11,708 nucleotides of DNA. Source: Betaproteobacteria bacterium (GTDB taxonomy: Bacteria; Pseudomonadota; Gammaproteobacteria; Burkholderiales; SG8-41). Position 1 is the first letter of the stretch. Each line of letters starts with the position of its first letter. Shown in pieces: positions 6,438 through 11,708 of the stretch. The stretch spans positions 1-11,708 of the forward strand of contig JAOUIN010000050.1 of the NCBI GenBank assembly GCA_029883965.1, written 5' to 3'. Below the pieces are notes generated by a model. That model was given only the letters and a program-made list of their open reading frames with translations. It was not told the origin of the DNA and made no database searches. A program made the translations under genes and the position numbers.

Positions 6438-6812
6438 TTACAACAGGCCGCGGTCCAGCAGATAGCGCCGGCCTTTTTCGGATATATGGAAATGCTGCTC
6501 GCCATTGGCGGCTGCATGCACGAACTGCCCCTTCACCAGATAAATCAGGTACGACTCGACAATCTGGATATTGACCTGATTGGACTTGGCAATCTCCGGC
6601 GGATATCCGCGCTCCACGCGCGACAGGTATTCCAGCGTGCGCACCGCATCACCGTCCAGCGTGTCCCACTTCGGAATGAACCAGTCCAGTTCGTCGCTGA
6701 GCCGCATGTTTTCGGCCTTCAGTTCAGCGTGCTCGCGCACCAGCGACTCCAGCTGCGCCCGATACGGCGCCGTGGCCGGCACATCATTCAGCATTTTTGT
6801 GATCCACTCCAC
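6438..6812 (-). CDS. Coiled-coil plus winged-helix-like small protein
   Basis: This 124-residue soluble protein begins at GTG 6812, which has a GGGAG ribosome site seven bases upstream; ATG 6794 has none, and TTG 6833 would lie upstream of the ribosome site. Residues about 18-47 form a heptad-rich helix ([23 protein letters not shown]), a good short coiled coil. From about 60 onward the pattern is that of a winged helix: helix [11 protein letters not shown], then [28 protein letters not shown] as a helix-turn-helix pair, then wing-like [13 protein letters not shown]. Many winged-helix regulators end with 'xLTxKGRxYL'. I infer a dimeric DNA-binding or adaptor protein. It is a single gene facing away from the FKBP gene. 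Confidence 0.75.
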   Translation of the reverse strand: MEWITKMLNDVPATAPYRAQLESLVREHAELKAENMRLSDELDWFIPKWDTLDGDAVRTLEYLSRVERGYPPEIAKSNQVNIQIVESYLIYLVKGQFVHAAANGEQHFHISEKGRRYLLDRGLL

Positions 6813-6848
6813 TTCGACTCTCCCTGCGCTCAATTCGGCAAAGGCCGG

Positions 6849-6854
6849 ATTCTA
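6849..6854 (-). promoter_or_regulatory. Candidate -10 box (TAGAAT) for the coiled-coil/winged-helix gene
   Basis: The minus strand reads TAGAAT, five of six consensus bases, about 37 bases upstream of GTG 6812, which would give a 5' leader of about 30 bases. No good -35 hexamer is seen at 16-18 bases. The same hexamer at a similar distance precedes the racemase-like gene at 9707, which raises my trust slightly. Confidence 0.35.
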
Positions 6855-6894
6855 CCCAAATTGCCCGTGGCTTTCCCCTGTGTGCGTCTGGCGG

Positions 6895-6900
6895 CATAAT
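6895..6900 (+). promoter_or_regulatory. Candidate -10 box (CATAAT) for the FKBP gene
   Basis: CATAAT matches five of six consensus bases and lies 28 bases before ATG 6929, giving a leader of about 22 bases that includes the AGGGAA ribosome site. The hexamer 17 bases upstream (TTTCCC) is a poor -35. Confidence 0.35.
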
Positions 6901-6928
6901 AACGGCTCAAATTGAACAGGGAACTGCC

Positions 6929-7270
6929 ATGACAACTACCACCGCAAGCGGACTCATCATCGAGGAAATCGTCACCGGCGATGGCGCTGAAGCCGCTGCC
7001 GGACAGGAAGTCACCGTGCACTACACCGGATGGCTCACGAACGGCACCAAATTCGATTCGAGCAAGGATCGCGATGATCCATTTGTGTTTCCCCTGGGCG
7101 GCGGCCGCGTCATCCGCGGCTGGGACGAAGGCGTGCAGGGCATGAAAATCGGCGGCAAGCGCAAACTGACGATACCGCCGGATCTCGGCTACGGCGCGCG
7201 CGGTGCCGGCGGCGTCATTCCGCCGAACGCGACGCTGGTGTTTGAAGTCGAACTGCTGGCGACGGGTTGA
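6929..7270 (+). CDS. FKBP-type peptidyl-prolyl cis-trans isomerase
   Basis: This 113-residue single-domain cytosolic FKBP is a prolyl isomerase that helps protein folding. The active-site aromatic pocket of FKBP12 is complete: Tyr32 (VTVHYTGWL), Phe42-Asp43 (KFDSS), Phe52/Phe54, Val61-Ile62 ([14 protein letters not shown]), Trp65, Tyr88 (DLGYGARG) and Phe105 (LVFEVELL). The length equals the minimal FKBP domain, with no signal peptide, no IF insert and no metal-binding His tail, so it is neither SlyD nor FkpA/Mip. ATG 6929 has an AGGGAA ribosome site eight bases upstream. The dienelactone-hydrolase-type gene starts two bases after its stop, so the pair is co-transcribed. Firm call. Confidence 0.96.
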   Translation: MTTTTASGLIIEEIVTGDGAEAAAGQEVTVHYTGWLTNGTKFDSSKDRDDPFVFPLGGGRVIRGWDEGVQGMKIGGKRKLTIPPDLGYGARGAGGVIPPNATLVFEVELLATG

Positions 7271-7272
7271 TC

Positions 7273-7968
7273 ATGGCCGGCGAACACGTCAAGGTAAAGT
7301 CAACCGGCGGCGGCGAATTCGATTGCTACCTCGCACTACCGACCGGTGGACCCAAGGCGCCGGCCGTGGTCATGGCCTCCGCCGTGCACGGTGTGGATGC
7401 CGACGTCCGTGGCATTGCCGATGCGTTTGCCACAGCGGGTTACATCGCCGCGGCGCCGGATCTGTTCTGGCGCACCGTGCCCGGTCCGCTGCCACGCGAC
7501 GACAAACGCTCCGCCGAGCGCTCGCAACCGCGGCTGGCCGTCGTCAAGACAAGTGAGGCCGACATGACGGATACGCTGGCAATGGTGCGCCGGCTGCCGC
7601 AGCATAACGGCAAGGCGGCGGCTATGGGCTTCTGTTTCGGCGGACCGTATGCCGTGATCGGCCCCAAGCGCCTCGGATACGACGCCGGCATCGGCTGCCA
7701 CAGCACGCAGATGAAGGATTTCCTGGACGAATTCGACGGTCTGACCAAACCCGTATGCCTGATCTGGGGTGACCAGGACCATGCTGCGCCACCGGAGGTA
7801 CAGGCAGCCTACCTCGAAAAAGCGAAGGCCACGCCCAACCTGCAGGTCCACATTTTCCCCGGCATTCAGCACGGCTACATGATGCGCTCCAACCCCAAGG
7901 CCTGGAACGAACCGACCTACAAGTTCTCGATGGACAAGGCGCTGGAAATACTCGGCACCCTGCGTTAA
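7273..7968 (+). CDS. Dienelactone hydrolase family protein
   Basis: This 231-residue alpha/beta-hydrolase of the DLH family hydrolyses lactones or similar esters; the type member opens dienelactone to maleylacetate in chloroaromatic breakdown, though most relatives have unknown substrates. The nucleophile is Cys121 in GFCFGG, the usual DLH motif in which cysteine replaces serine. The acid is Asp169 in WGDQDHAAP and the base is His200 in GIQHGYM, so the triad is complete. The N-terminal strand pattern (AVVMASAVHGVDADVRGIADAFA, 31-53) matches the family. ATG 7273 follows the FKBP stop by two bases; a TTG two codons earlier overlaps that stop and is less likely. There is no signal peptide, so it is cytosolic. 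The link to FKBP is by operon only, with no evident shared pathway. Confidence 0.93.
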   Translation: MAGEHVKVKSTGGGEFDCYLALPTGGPKAPAVVMASAVHGVDADVRGIADAFATAGYIAAAPDLFWRTVPGPLPRDDKRSAERSQPRLAVVKTSEADMTDTLAMVRRLPQHNGKAAAMGFCFGGPYAVIGPKRLGYDAGIGCHSTQMKDFLDEFDGLTKPVCLIWGDQDHAAPPEVQAAYLEKAKATPNLQVHIFPGIQHGYMMRSNPKAWNEPTYKFSMDKALEILGTLR

Positions 7969-7992
7969 CGAGTCTCCGGATTCTTTCTTGAA

Positions 7993-8021
7993 CCGCATTG
8001 CGCATAGCACGCGCAATGCGG
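7993..8021. terminator. Perfect 11-bp inverted repeat between convergent genes
   Basis: The arms CCGCATTGCGC (7993-8003) and GCGCAATGCGG (8011-8021) are exact complements around a 7-base loop. The hairpin lies in the 61-base gap between the stops of the DLH-family gene and the Bug receptor gene, where a two-way terminator is expected. Neither strand shows a T-run after the stem, so it may rely on Rho or simply protect RNA ends. Confidence 0.6.
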
Positions 8022-8029
8022 GGGCCGCA

Positions 8030-8998
8030 TCAATTCACGGTGATCTTTGCCTCTTTGATCACCCGCGCCCATTTGTCAGACTCATTGCGCCAGAACTTTG
8101 CAAAATCTTCCGGTGAGTTGGCCACCACATCGGCCCCCATGCCGGCGATTTTTTCGCGGATTTCCTTCTCCTGCAGCACCCTGGTGAAATCGCCATGCAC
8201 CCTTGCGATCAGGTCTTTCGGCGTGGCCGCAGGCACCACCAGGCCAAACCAGTTAGTCAGCTCGTAACCCTTCACACCCTGCTCTGCGATCGTCGGCACG
8301 TCGGGCAATGCCGCCGCGCGTTTCGCACCCAGCACGCCCAGCGCAACCAGTTTCTTGTCGCGTATGTATGGCAGCGACTGCAACATGCTGTCGAAGGTCA
8401 GCGACACATGCCCGCCGAGCAGATCGGCAAAACTCGGACCGCTGCCCTTGTACGGCACATGTGTCAGCTGCACGCCCGCCAGCCGGTTGAACAATGCGCC
8501 GCCCAGATGGGGGGCGCCGCCCGCACCTGACGAGGAATAGGTAATGTCGCCGGTGGGCAGGCGTTTCGCCAGCGCAATCAGCTGCGGCACGGTTTTCGCC
8601 GGCAAGGACGGGTGCGCAACCATGACGAAATGCACATCAACCACCTGCGTCACCGCAGCGAGGTCCTTCAGCGGATCAACGGCCATTTTTGCATAGAGGT
8701 GCTTGTTCACTGCCAGATTGCCCAGCGTGCAGATCGCCCAGGTGTAACCGTCGGGCGCGGAACGCGCGGTGTACTCCGTACCGATGATGCCGGCCGCACC
8801 GGAGCGGTTTTCAACGATCACCTGCTGGCCATATTGCGCGGCAAGTTTCGGTCCTACCACGCGCGCGACAATATCAACCCCGCCTCCCGGCGGAAACGGC
8901 ACCACGATGCGCACCGGCTTTGTCGGAAAATTCTGAGCCGATGCGGCAAACGCGGTCGCCGCAAGTATGGCCGCGACCGCTGTCAGTTTGAATTGCAT
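8030..8998 (-). CDS. Bug/TctC-type tripartite tricarboxylate transporter substrate-binding protein
   Basis: This 322-residue periplasmic solute receptor has a Sec signal peptide (MQFKLTAVAAILAATAFAAS, cleavage near ASAQ). The mature start, NFPTKPVRIVVPFPPGGGVDIVAR, is the classic Bug-family opening in which PGGGxD contacts the carboxylate ligand. Further marks are VENRSGAAGIIG (the second ligand loop), VPYKGSGPSFADLLGGHV and LPDVPTIAEQGVKGYE, all typical. Ligands of the family are mostly di- and tricarboxylates, amino acids or nicotinate. No TctA or TctB membrane subunits are in the window, so it is an orphan receptor of the kind seen by the dozen in Burkholderiales. ATG 8998 has a GGGAG site eight bases upstream. 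It begins 25 bases after the racemase-like gene, which hints that their substrates are shared. Family certain; ligand inferred. Confidence 0.94.
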   Translation of the reverse strand: MQFKLTAVAAILAATAFAASAQNFPTKPVRIVVPFPPGGGVDIVARVVGPKLAAQYGQQVIVENRSGAAGIIGTEYTARSAPDGYTWAICTLGNLAVNKHLYAKMAVDPLKDLAAVTQVVDVHFVMVAHPSLPAKTVPQLIALAKRLPTGDITYSSSGAGGAPHLGGALFNRLAGVQLTHVPYKGSGPSFADLLGGHVSLTFDSMLQSLPYIRDKKLVALGVLGAKRAAALPDVPTIAEQGVKGYELTNWFGLVVPAATPKDLIARVHGDFTRVLQEKEIREKIAGMGADVVANSPEDFAKFWRNESDKWARVIKEAKITVN

Positions 8999-9023
8999 GA
9001 TCGTATCTCCCGGGTGAATTGAT

Positions 9024-9707
9024 TCAGGCTGCAACAGTATCGTGTCCGGCCAGCACCTGCTCCGCATGCCATGCGGTCGCCTTGATCGACGACCACACCG
9101 GCTTGCCGAACTCGTGCGCAAGATCATCCATGATGTCTTTGGTGGGCAGTTGCGAACAGGCGATGAACATCGCGTCCGCATCAGGCGTCATGGTTTCGCG
9201 CGCCAGCGCTGCAATCTGTGCGGGCGTAATTTTCGCCAGTTCATCGGTGGTCGCAGCGTTGAAGCTGGCAAGTTCAGCCACGACGATGCCGGACTGCTCC
9301 AGATAGGCGCGCAGGCGCGCATTCACCAAATCCAGATATGGCGTCACCACAGCAACCCGCCTGGCACCGATATGACGCAATACCTCTATCATCGCGCTCG
9401 CAGTGGTGACCACCGGTTTGCCGGTGATCCGCGCAAGCTCGGTCTGAATATCCTCATCCTGTGCCGGACCGCCGATGAATCCGGCGGCAGTGCAGCCATA
9501 GGCGACGATATCGGTATTGGCGCGATCGTAGCTGCTTGCGAGTTCCAGCGCCTGCGCCACATAGGCCGGAATCTCCTCCGGGCCCAGCAGCCCCGGGCCC
9601 CGTGGAATACGCAGCGTGGTGCAAACAGCGCCGGGCATCCAGGCCAGCATCTCCGGTTCCATCGTCGTATTGTTCGCGGGCACCATCAGCCCGAGTTTCA
9701 GTGTCAT
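9024..9707 (-). CDS. Asp/Glu racemase superfamily enzyme, maleate-isomerase/arylmalonate-decarboxylase type
   Basis: This 227-residue cytosolic enzyme is made of two Rossmann-like half domains. Both catalytic cysteines are present: Cys72 in AYGCTAAGFIGG and Cys184 in FIACSQLPT. Arylmalonate decarboxylase keeps only the second Cys, so the two-Cys arrangement favours maleate cis-trans isomerase or a racemase over decarboxylase. The N-terminus, LGLMVPANNTTMEPEM, with its paired Asn, is typical of the maleate isomerase/AMDase branch, and VAVVTPYLDLVN (118-129) marks the second half. ATG 9707 has a GGAGG ribosome site six bases upstream. The gene is followed at 25 bases by the Bug receptor, consistent with uptake of a dicarboxylate such as maleate and its isomerisation, but hydantoin or other substrates are possible. 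Subfamily moderately sure. Confidence 0.88.
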   Translation of the reverse strand: MTLKLGLMVPANNTTMEPEMLAWMPGAVCTTLRIPRGPGLLGPEEIPAYVAQALELASSYDRANTDIVAYGCTAAGFIGGPAQDEDIQTELARITGKPVVTTASAMIEVLRHIGARRVAVVTPYLDLVNARLRAYLEQSGIVVAELASFNAATTDELAKITPAQIAALARETMTPDADAMFIACSQLPTKDIMDDLAHEFGKPVWSSIKATAWHAEQVLAGHDTVAA

Positions 9708-9739
9708 GCGTCCCCTCCGGAAACGGATTTATTCATTGC

Positions 9740-9745
9740 ATTCTA
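9740..9745 (-). promoter_or_regulatory. Candidate -10 box (TAGAAT) for the racemase-like/Bug operon
   Basis: The minus strand reads TAGAAT 33 bases before ATG 9707; a transcript would begin near 9733 with a leader of about 25 bases including the GGAGG site. No -35 close to consensus is present at 16-18 bases, so an activator may be needed. The remaining part of the 122-base gap up to 9829 shows only an imperfect stem and no T-run. Confidence 0.4.
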
Positions 9746-9829
9746 GCCCTGATCCGATCCCAAACAGGCGGTGCGTCCACACTGCAGCATCACCCGGACC
9801 GCGTCTGTATAGCCTGGCGGTGACTGCGT

Positions 9830-10591
9830 TCACCCGGCCTGCTGCAGCCGGATAAGGCATTGCAGCATGCCGCGCTGATCCTCGCTCAGGGTTTCGGTCA
9901 TATCCGCGGGCGCCCAGTGGCGCTTGAACGCGGCCACCGCCGACCACGGTACCGCAACCTCGTATCCCAGCGCGGCGAGCAGGGTCACATCCGCCACACC
10001 GGCCGGCGCCGGATCGTACGGCGGATCGCACCACAGACCGAAACCCGCCGCCGCCAGCCGCTGCCACGGGAACCACGCACTCGGATCCACCTTGCGCCCG
10101 GGCGCGACATCGCCATGACCGAGAAAATTCGCCGTTGGAATGTTCCAGCGCGCTTTCACATCGGCCAGCAGCAGCAACAGCGCCGCAATCTGCGGCTCGG
10201 CAAACGGTTCGCGGCCATTGTTGTCGAGTTCGATGCCGATTGATGCCGAATTGATGTCGCGGTTGCCGCCCCAGTACGAATCACCGGCATGCCAGGCACG
10301 CATTGTTTCGTCGACCAGATAAATGATGCGGCCATCGCGCGAAACCAGGTAATGCGCGCTCACCTGCCTCAGCGGATCAGTCAGCGTCGCGACCGCACGT
10401 TCGGCCGTGTCATTGGTCGTATGATGAATGATGACGAAGCCGGGCCGGCGCTCACCGAAATTGGGCGAAGGGCGCACGTCGACCGGCAACGACGTATACA
10501 CCGGCAACTGCACACACGCCGCGAGCAACAGTACGGCACCCGCCGCAATTGCACGCATCGCTGCCATCCAAACGCCCGGCCATGCATTCAT
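9830..10591 (-). CDS. amiD: Lipoprotein N-acetylmuramoyl-L-alanine amidase (AmiD-like, Amidase_2)
   Basis: This zinc amidase of 253 residues cuts between MurNAc and the stem peptide of peptidoglycan or muropeptides. A signal sequence ends in the lipobox LAAC (Cys26), predicting attachment to a membrane, the outer one if AmiD-like. Amidase_2 landmarks are FVIIHHTTN (52-60, zinc His56), SAHYLVSRDG (78-87), AWHAGDSYWGG (99-109), SASIGIEL (115-122, Glu121 catalytic) and LGHGDVAPGRKVDP (157-170, zinc His159 and Asp169). The C-terminal 60 residues, with LLAALGYEV and AAFKRHWAP, resemble the small peptidoglycan-binding helix bundle of AmiD. ATG 10591 is chosen; ATGs at 10567 and 10558 also keep the lipobox and cannot be excluded. 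It is a single gene, divergent from the exonuclease gene. Confidence 0.93.
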   Translation of the reverse strand: MNAWPGVWMAAMRAIAAGAVLLLAACVQLPVYTSLPVDVRPSPNFGERRPGFVIIHHTTNDTAERAVATLTDPLRQVSAHYLVSRDGRIIYLVDETMRAWHAGDSYWGGNRDINSASIGIELDNNGREPFAEPQIAALLLLLADVKARWNIPTANFLGHGDVAPGRKVDPSAWFPWQRLAAAGFGLWCDPPYDPAPAGVADVTLLAALGYEVAVPWSAVAAFKRHWAPADMTETLSEDQRGMLQCLIRLQQAG

Positions 10592-10658
10592 GCCCGCTCA
10601 CGCCCCGGTTATTGCCAGCAGTAACTGTACCACGCGCGCACCTGTTACCCTGAGGCCC
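10592..10658. promoter_or_regulatory. Divergent intergenic region, amidase and RNase D-like genes
   Basis: These 67 bases separate two outward start codons and must hold, or lie within, both promoters. I find no hexamer pair close to consensus on either strand. TGAGG, three bases before ATG 10659, is a close-set ribosome site for the exonuclease gene. Confidence 0.3.
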
Positions 10659-11276
10659 ATGACCCGCCAAACAACAGATACCCGACACGACGATCGCGCC
10701 CGCGCGATCTCGCGCGCAGACCTCAATGAACTGCCGGTGCGCCGCTACGAAGGCCCGGTGGCCTTCGTCGATACGCCGGATATACTGGCTGCCGCCGCAG
10801 CCGACATCCGCAGTGAGCGCGTTACCGGTTTCGACACCGAAACGCGCCCCGCTTTCAGCAAAGGAGAAAGTTATCTGCCGAGTCTGGTACAGGTGGCCAC
10901 GGCAAAGTGCGTGTATCTTTTCCCGTTGCGCCTGCAGGAGACTCACGCCGTAATCGCCGGACTGCTGCAGGCGCCCGCCACCGTCAAGGCGGGCGTCGCG
11001 CTCGCCTACGACCTGCGCACGCTGAATCAGGTATTCCGGTTCGCCGAAAAAAGCGTGATTGACCTGGGGGTCGTGGCCAAACGTAACGACTACGAGCAGA
11101 CCGGTGTGCGCAATCTTGCCGGCATTTTTCTGGGTTACCGCATTCCCAAGGGCGCAAAAACCACCAACTGGGCTGCGCCGCGACTGACTCCCGCGCAAAT
11201 CACCTATGCGGCAACCGATGCCTGGGTGAGCCGTGAACTGTATCTGCAGTTCGAGGATGCGGGCCTGCTGCCCTGA
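10659..11276 (+). CDS. RNase D-like 3'-5' exonuclease (DEDDy, single domain)
   Basis: This 205-residue protein has one DEDDy exonuclease domain. Exo I is GFDTETRP (57-64: Asp59, Glu61). Exo II is AGVALAYDLRTL (111-122: Asp118). Exo III is TYAATDAW (182-189: Tyr183, Asp187). All four metal ligands and the tyrosine are present, so activity is expected on RNA or DNA 3' ends. The GYRIPKGAKTTNW run (159-171) is the usual substrate-loop sequence of these short forms. It lacks the HRDC domains of full RNase D (about 375 residues), so it belongs with short stand-alone exonucleases, and I do not call it rnd. The first 30 residues are polar and probably disordered. ATG 10659 is used; an in-frame extension to 10428 would overlap the divergent amidase gene and is rejected. 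Confidence 0.93.
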   Translation: MTRQTTDTRHDDRARAISRADLNELPVRRYEGPVAFVDTPDILAAAAADIRSERVTGFDTETRPAFSKGESYLPSLVQVATAKCVYLFPLRLQETHAVIAGLLQAPATVKAGVALAYDLRTLNQVFRFAEKSVIDLGVVAKRNDYEQTGVRNLAGIFLGYRIPKGAKTTNWAAPRLTPAQITYAATDAWVSRELYLQFEDAGLLP

Positions 11277-11410
11277 GTTCGTGGCACCTTGACCTGCCTC
11301 AACCCGCAGCGTAATGCGACGCACTACATTAACACCGTGCCTTCCGCTGAACATCCTCCCGCAAGCCCGAGCCCCGCTGCAGTCGAACATCCGCTGCCGC
11401 CCCTGCGTCC
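11277..11410. other. 134-base gap ahead of the MFS transporter
   Basis: No terminator with a T-run follows the exonuclease gene. TTGACC (11289-11294) is a good -35 hexamer, but TAATGC at the 17-base spacing is a poor -10 and TACATT (11325-11330) is 30 bases away. A small proline-rich frame from GTG 11337 ends at the MFS start codon; see the findings. Confidence 0.4.
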
Positions 11411-11708
11411 ATGAGCAGCGCCCCCGATTCCGGCGCGCGCATGCCGCGCGAAGGCATCAACACGGTGGTGCTGGTCGTACTGTGCCAGATCACTCACGGC
11501 ATCACCTTCAGCGCGATCCCTCTGCTGCTGCCGCTGATTCGCGAAGACCTGCAGATCAGTTTCACCCAGGCCGGCATGCTGTCGGCGGCACTGACGTTCA
11601 CCTATGCGCTCGGTCAGATTCCGGCGGGATTTCTCTCGGATCGCTTCGGCCCGCGGCGGCTGTTCCTGATCGGCCTGATGGGCTGGTCGGCGTTTTCGCT
11701 GTGCTTCG
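11411..11708 (+). CDS. Major facilitator superfamily transporter, 5' part
   Basis: The first 99 residues of a secondary transporter are visible; the rest lies beyond the window. A short polar N-terminus (MSSAPDSGARMPREG) is followed by TM1 (about 17-41, VVLVVLCQITHGITFSAIPLLL), the loop IREDLQISFTQAG, TM2 (about 55-73) and the MFS signature motif A as AGFLSDRFGPRR (72-83), then the start of TM3. Motif A between TM2 and TM3 makes the superfamily call firm; the substrate cannot be read from this part. ATG 11411 is preceded in frame by a stop at 11348, and ATG 11441 (Met11) is an alternative start. Neither has a strong ribosome site. It lies 134 bases after the exonuclease gene, so co-transcription is uncertain. 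Confidence 0.9.
   Translation, partial: MSSAPDSGARMPREGINTVVLVVLCQITHGITFSAIPLLLPLIREDLQISFTQAGMLSAALTFTYALGQIPAGFLSDRFGPRRLFLIGLMGWSAFSLCF

Noticed and set aside
10452..11390. Minus-strand open frame of 312 codons
   Set aside because: It is antisense to the RNase D-like gene, whose DEDDy residues are complete; it also crosses the amidase start region.
1..11708. CRISPR array, tRNA, rRNA, insertion sequence, prophage or toxin-antitoxin and defence cluster
   Set aside because: I found no regularly spaced repeats, cloverleaf, transposase motifs or phage structural genes on reading both strands. The single M15 and GIY-YIG genes alone do not indicate a mobile element.

Overview
The window is a GC-rich (by eye roughly 60%), densely coded piece of bacterial chromosome. 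Its content is mostly housekeeping and accessory metabolism of a free-living proteobacterium. The best lineage clues are an orphan Bug-type (tripartite tricarboxylate transporter) solute receptor, a family greatly expanded in Betaproteobacteria, together with a rubredoxin-NAD reductase, an FNT channel and an AmiD-like lipoprotein amidase. I favour Betaproteobacteria (Burkholderiales or relatives), with a gammaproteobacterium as the alternative. There is no rRNA, tRNA, CRISPR array, insertion sequence or prophage block, and no gene-free stretch longer than about 135 bases.

Layout: (1) 1-1614, plus strand: the 3' part of a rubredoxin reductase and a rhomboid protease. (2) 3327-1639, minus strand: an FNT formate/nitrite-type channel, with a gene of unknown function starting 3 bases behind it. 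(3) 3404-3814, plus strand: a small cytosolic-type M15 peptidase. (4) 5835-3824, minus strand: a tight four-gene run of GIY-YIG nuclease, nitroreductase, exported FGE-fold protein and two-helix membrane protein; the last three genes overlap end to start. (5) 5855-6409, plus strand: a secreted protein of unknown function that diverges from the GIY-YIG gene with only 19 bases between start codons. (6) 6812-6438, minus strand: a coiled-coil plus winged-helix-like small protein. (7) 6929-7968, plus strand: an FKBP-type prolyl isomerase and a dienelactone-hydrolase-family enzyme. (8) 8998-8030 and 9707-9024, minus strand: a Bug receptor behind an Asp/Glu-racemase/maleate-isomerase-like enzyme. A perfect 11-bp inverted repeat sits between the convergent DLH and Bug genes. 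(9) 10591-9830, minus strand: an AmiD-like amidase. (10) 10659-11276 and 11411 to the edge, plus strand: an RNase D-like exonuclease and the start of an MFS transporter.

There are three plausible functional groupings. The racemase-like enzyme and Bug receptor suggest uptake and isomerisation of a dicarboxylate. The nitroreductase, FGE-like and membrane-protein genes are translationally linked. The FNT channel is linked to an uncharacterised cytosolic protein. Peptidoglycan enzymes (M15 peptidase, AmiD) occur as separate single genes. I see no convincing new defence or mobile system. The least explained material is the FNT partner, the nitroreductase/FGE-like/membrane-protein cassette, the coiled-coil/winged-helix protein and the secreted protein.
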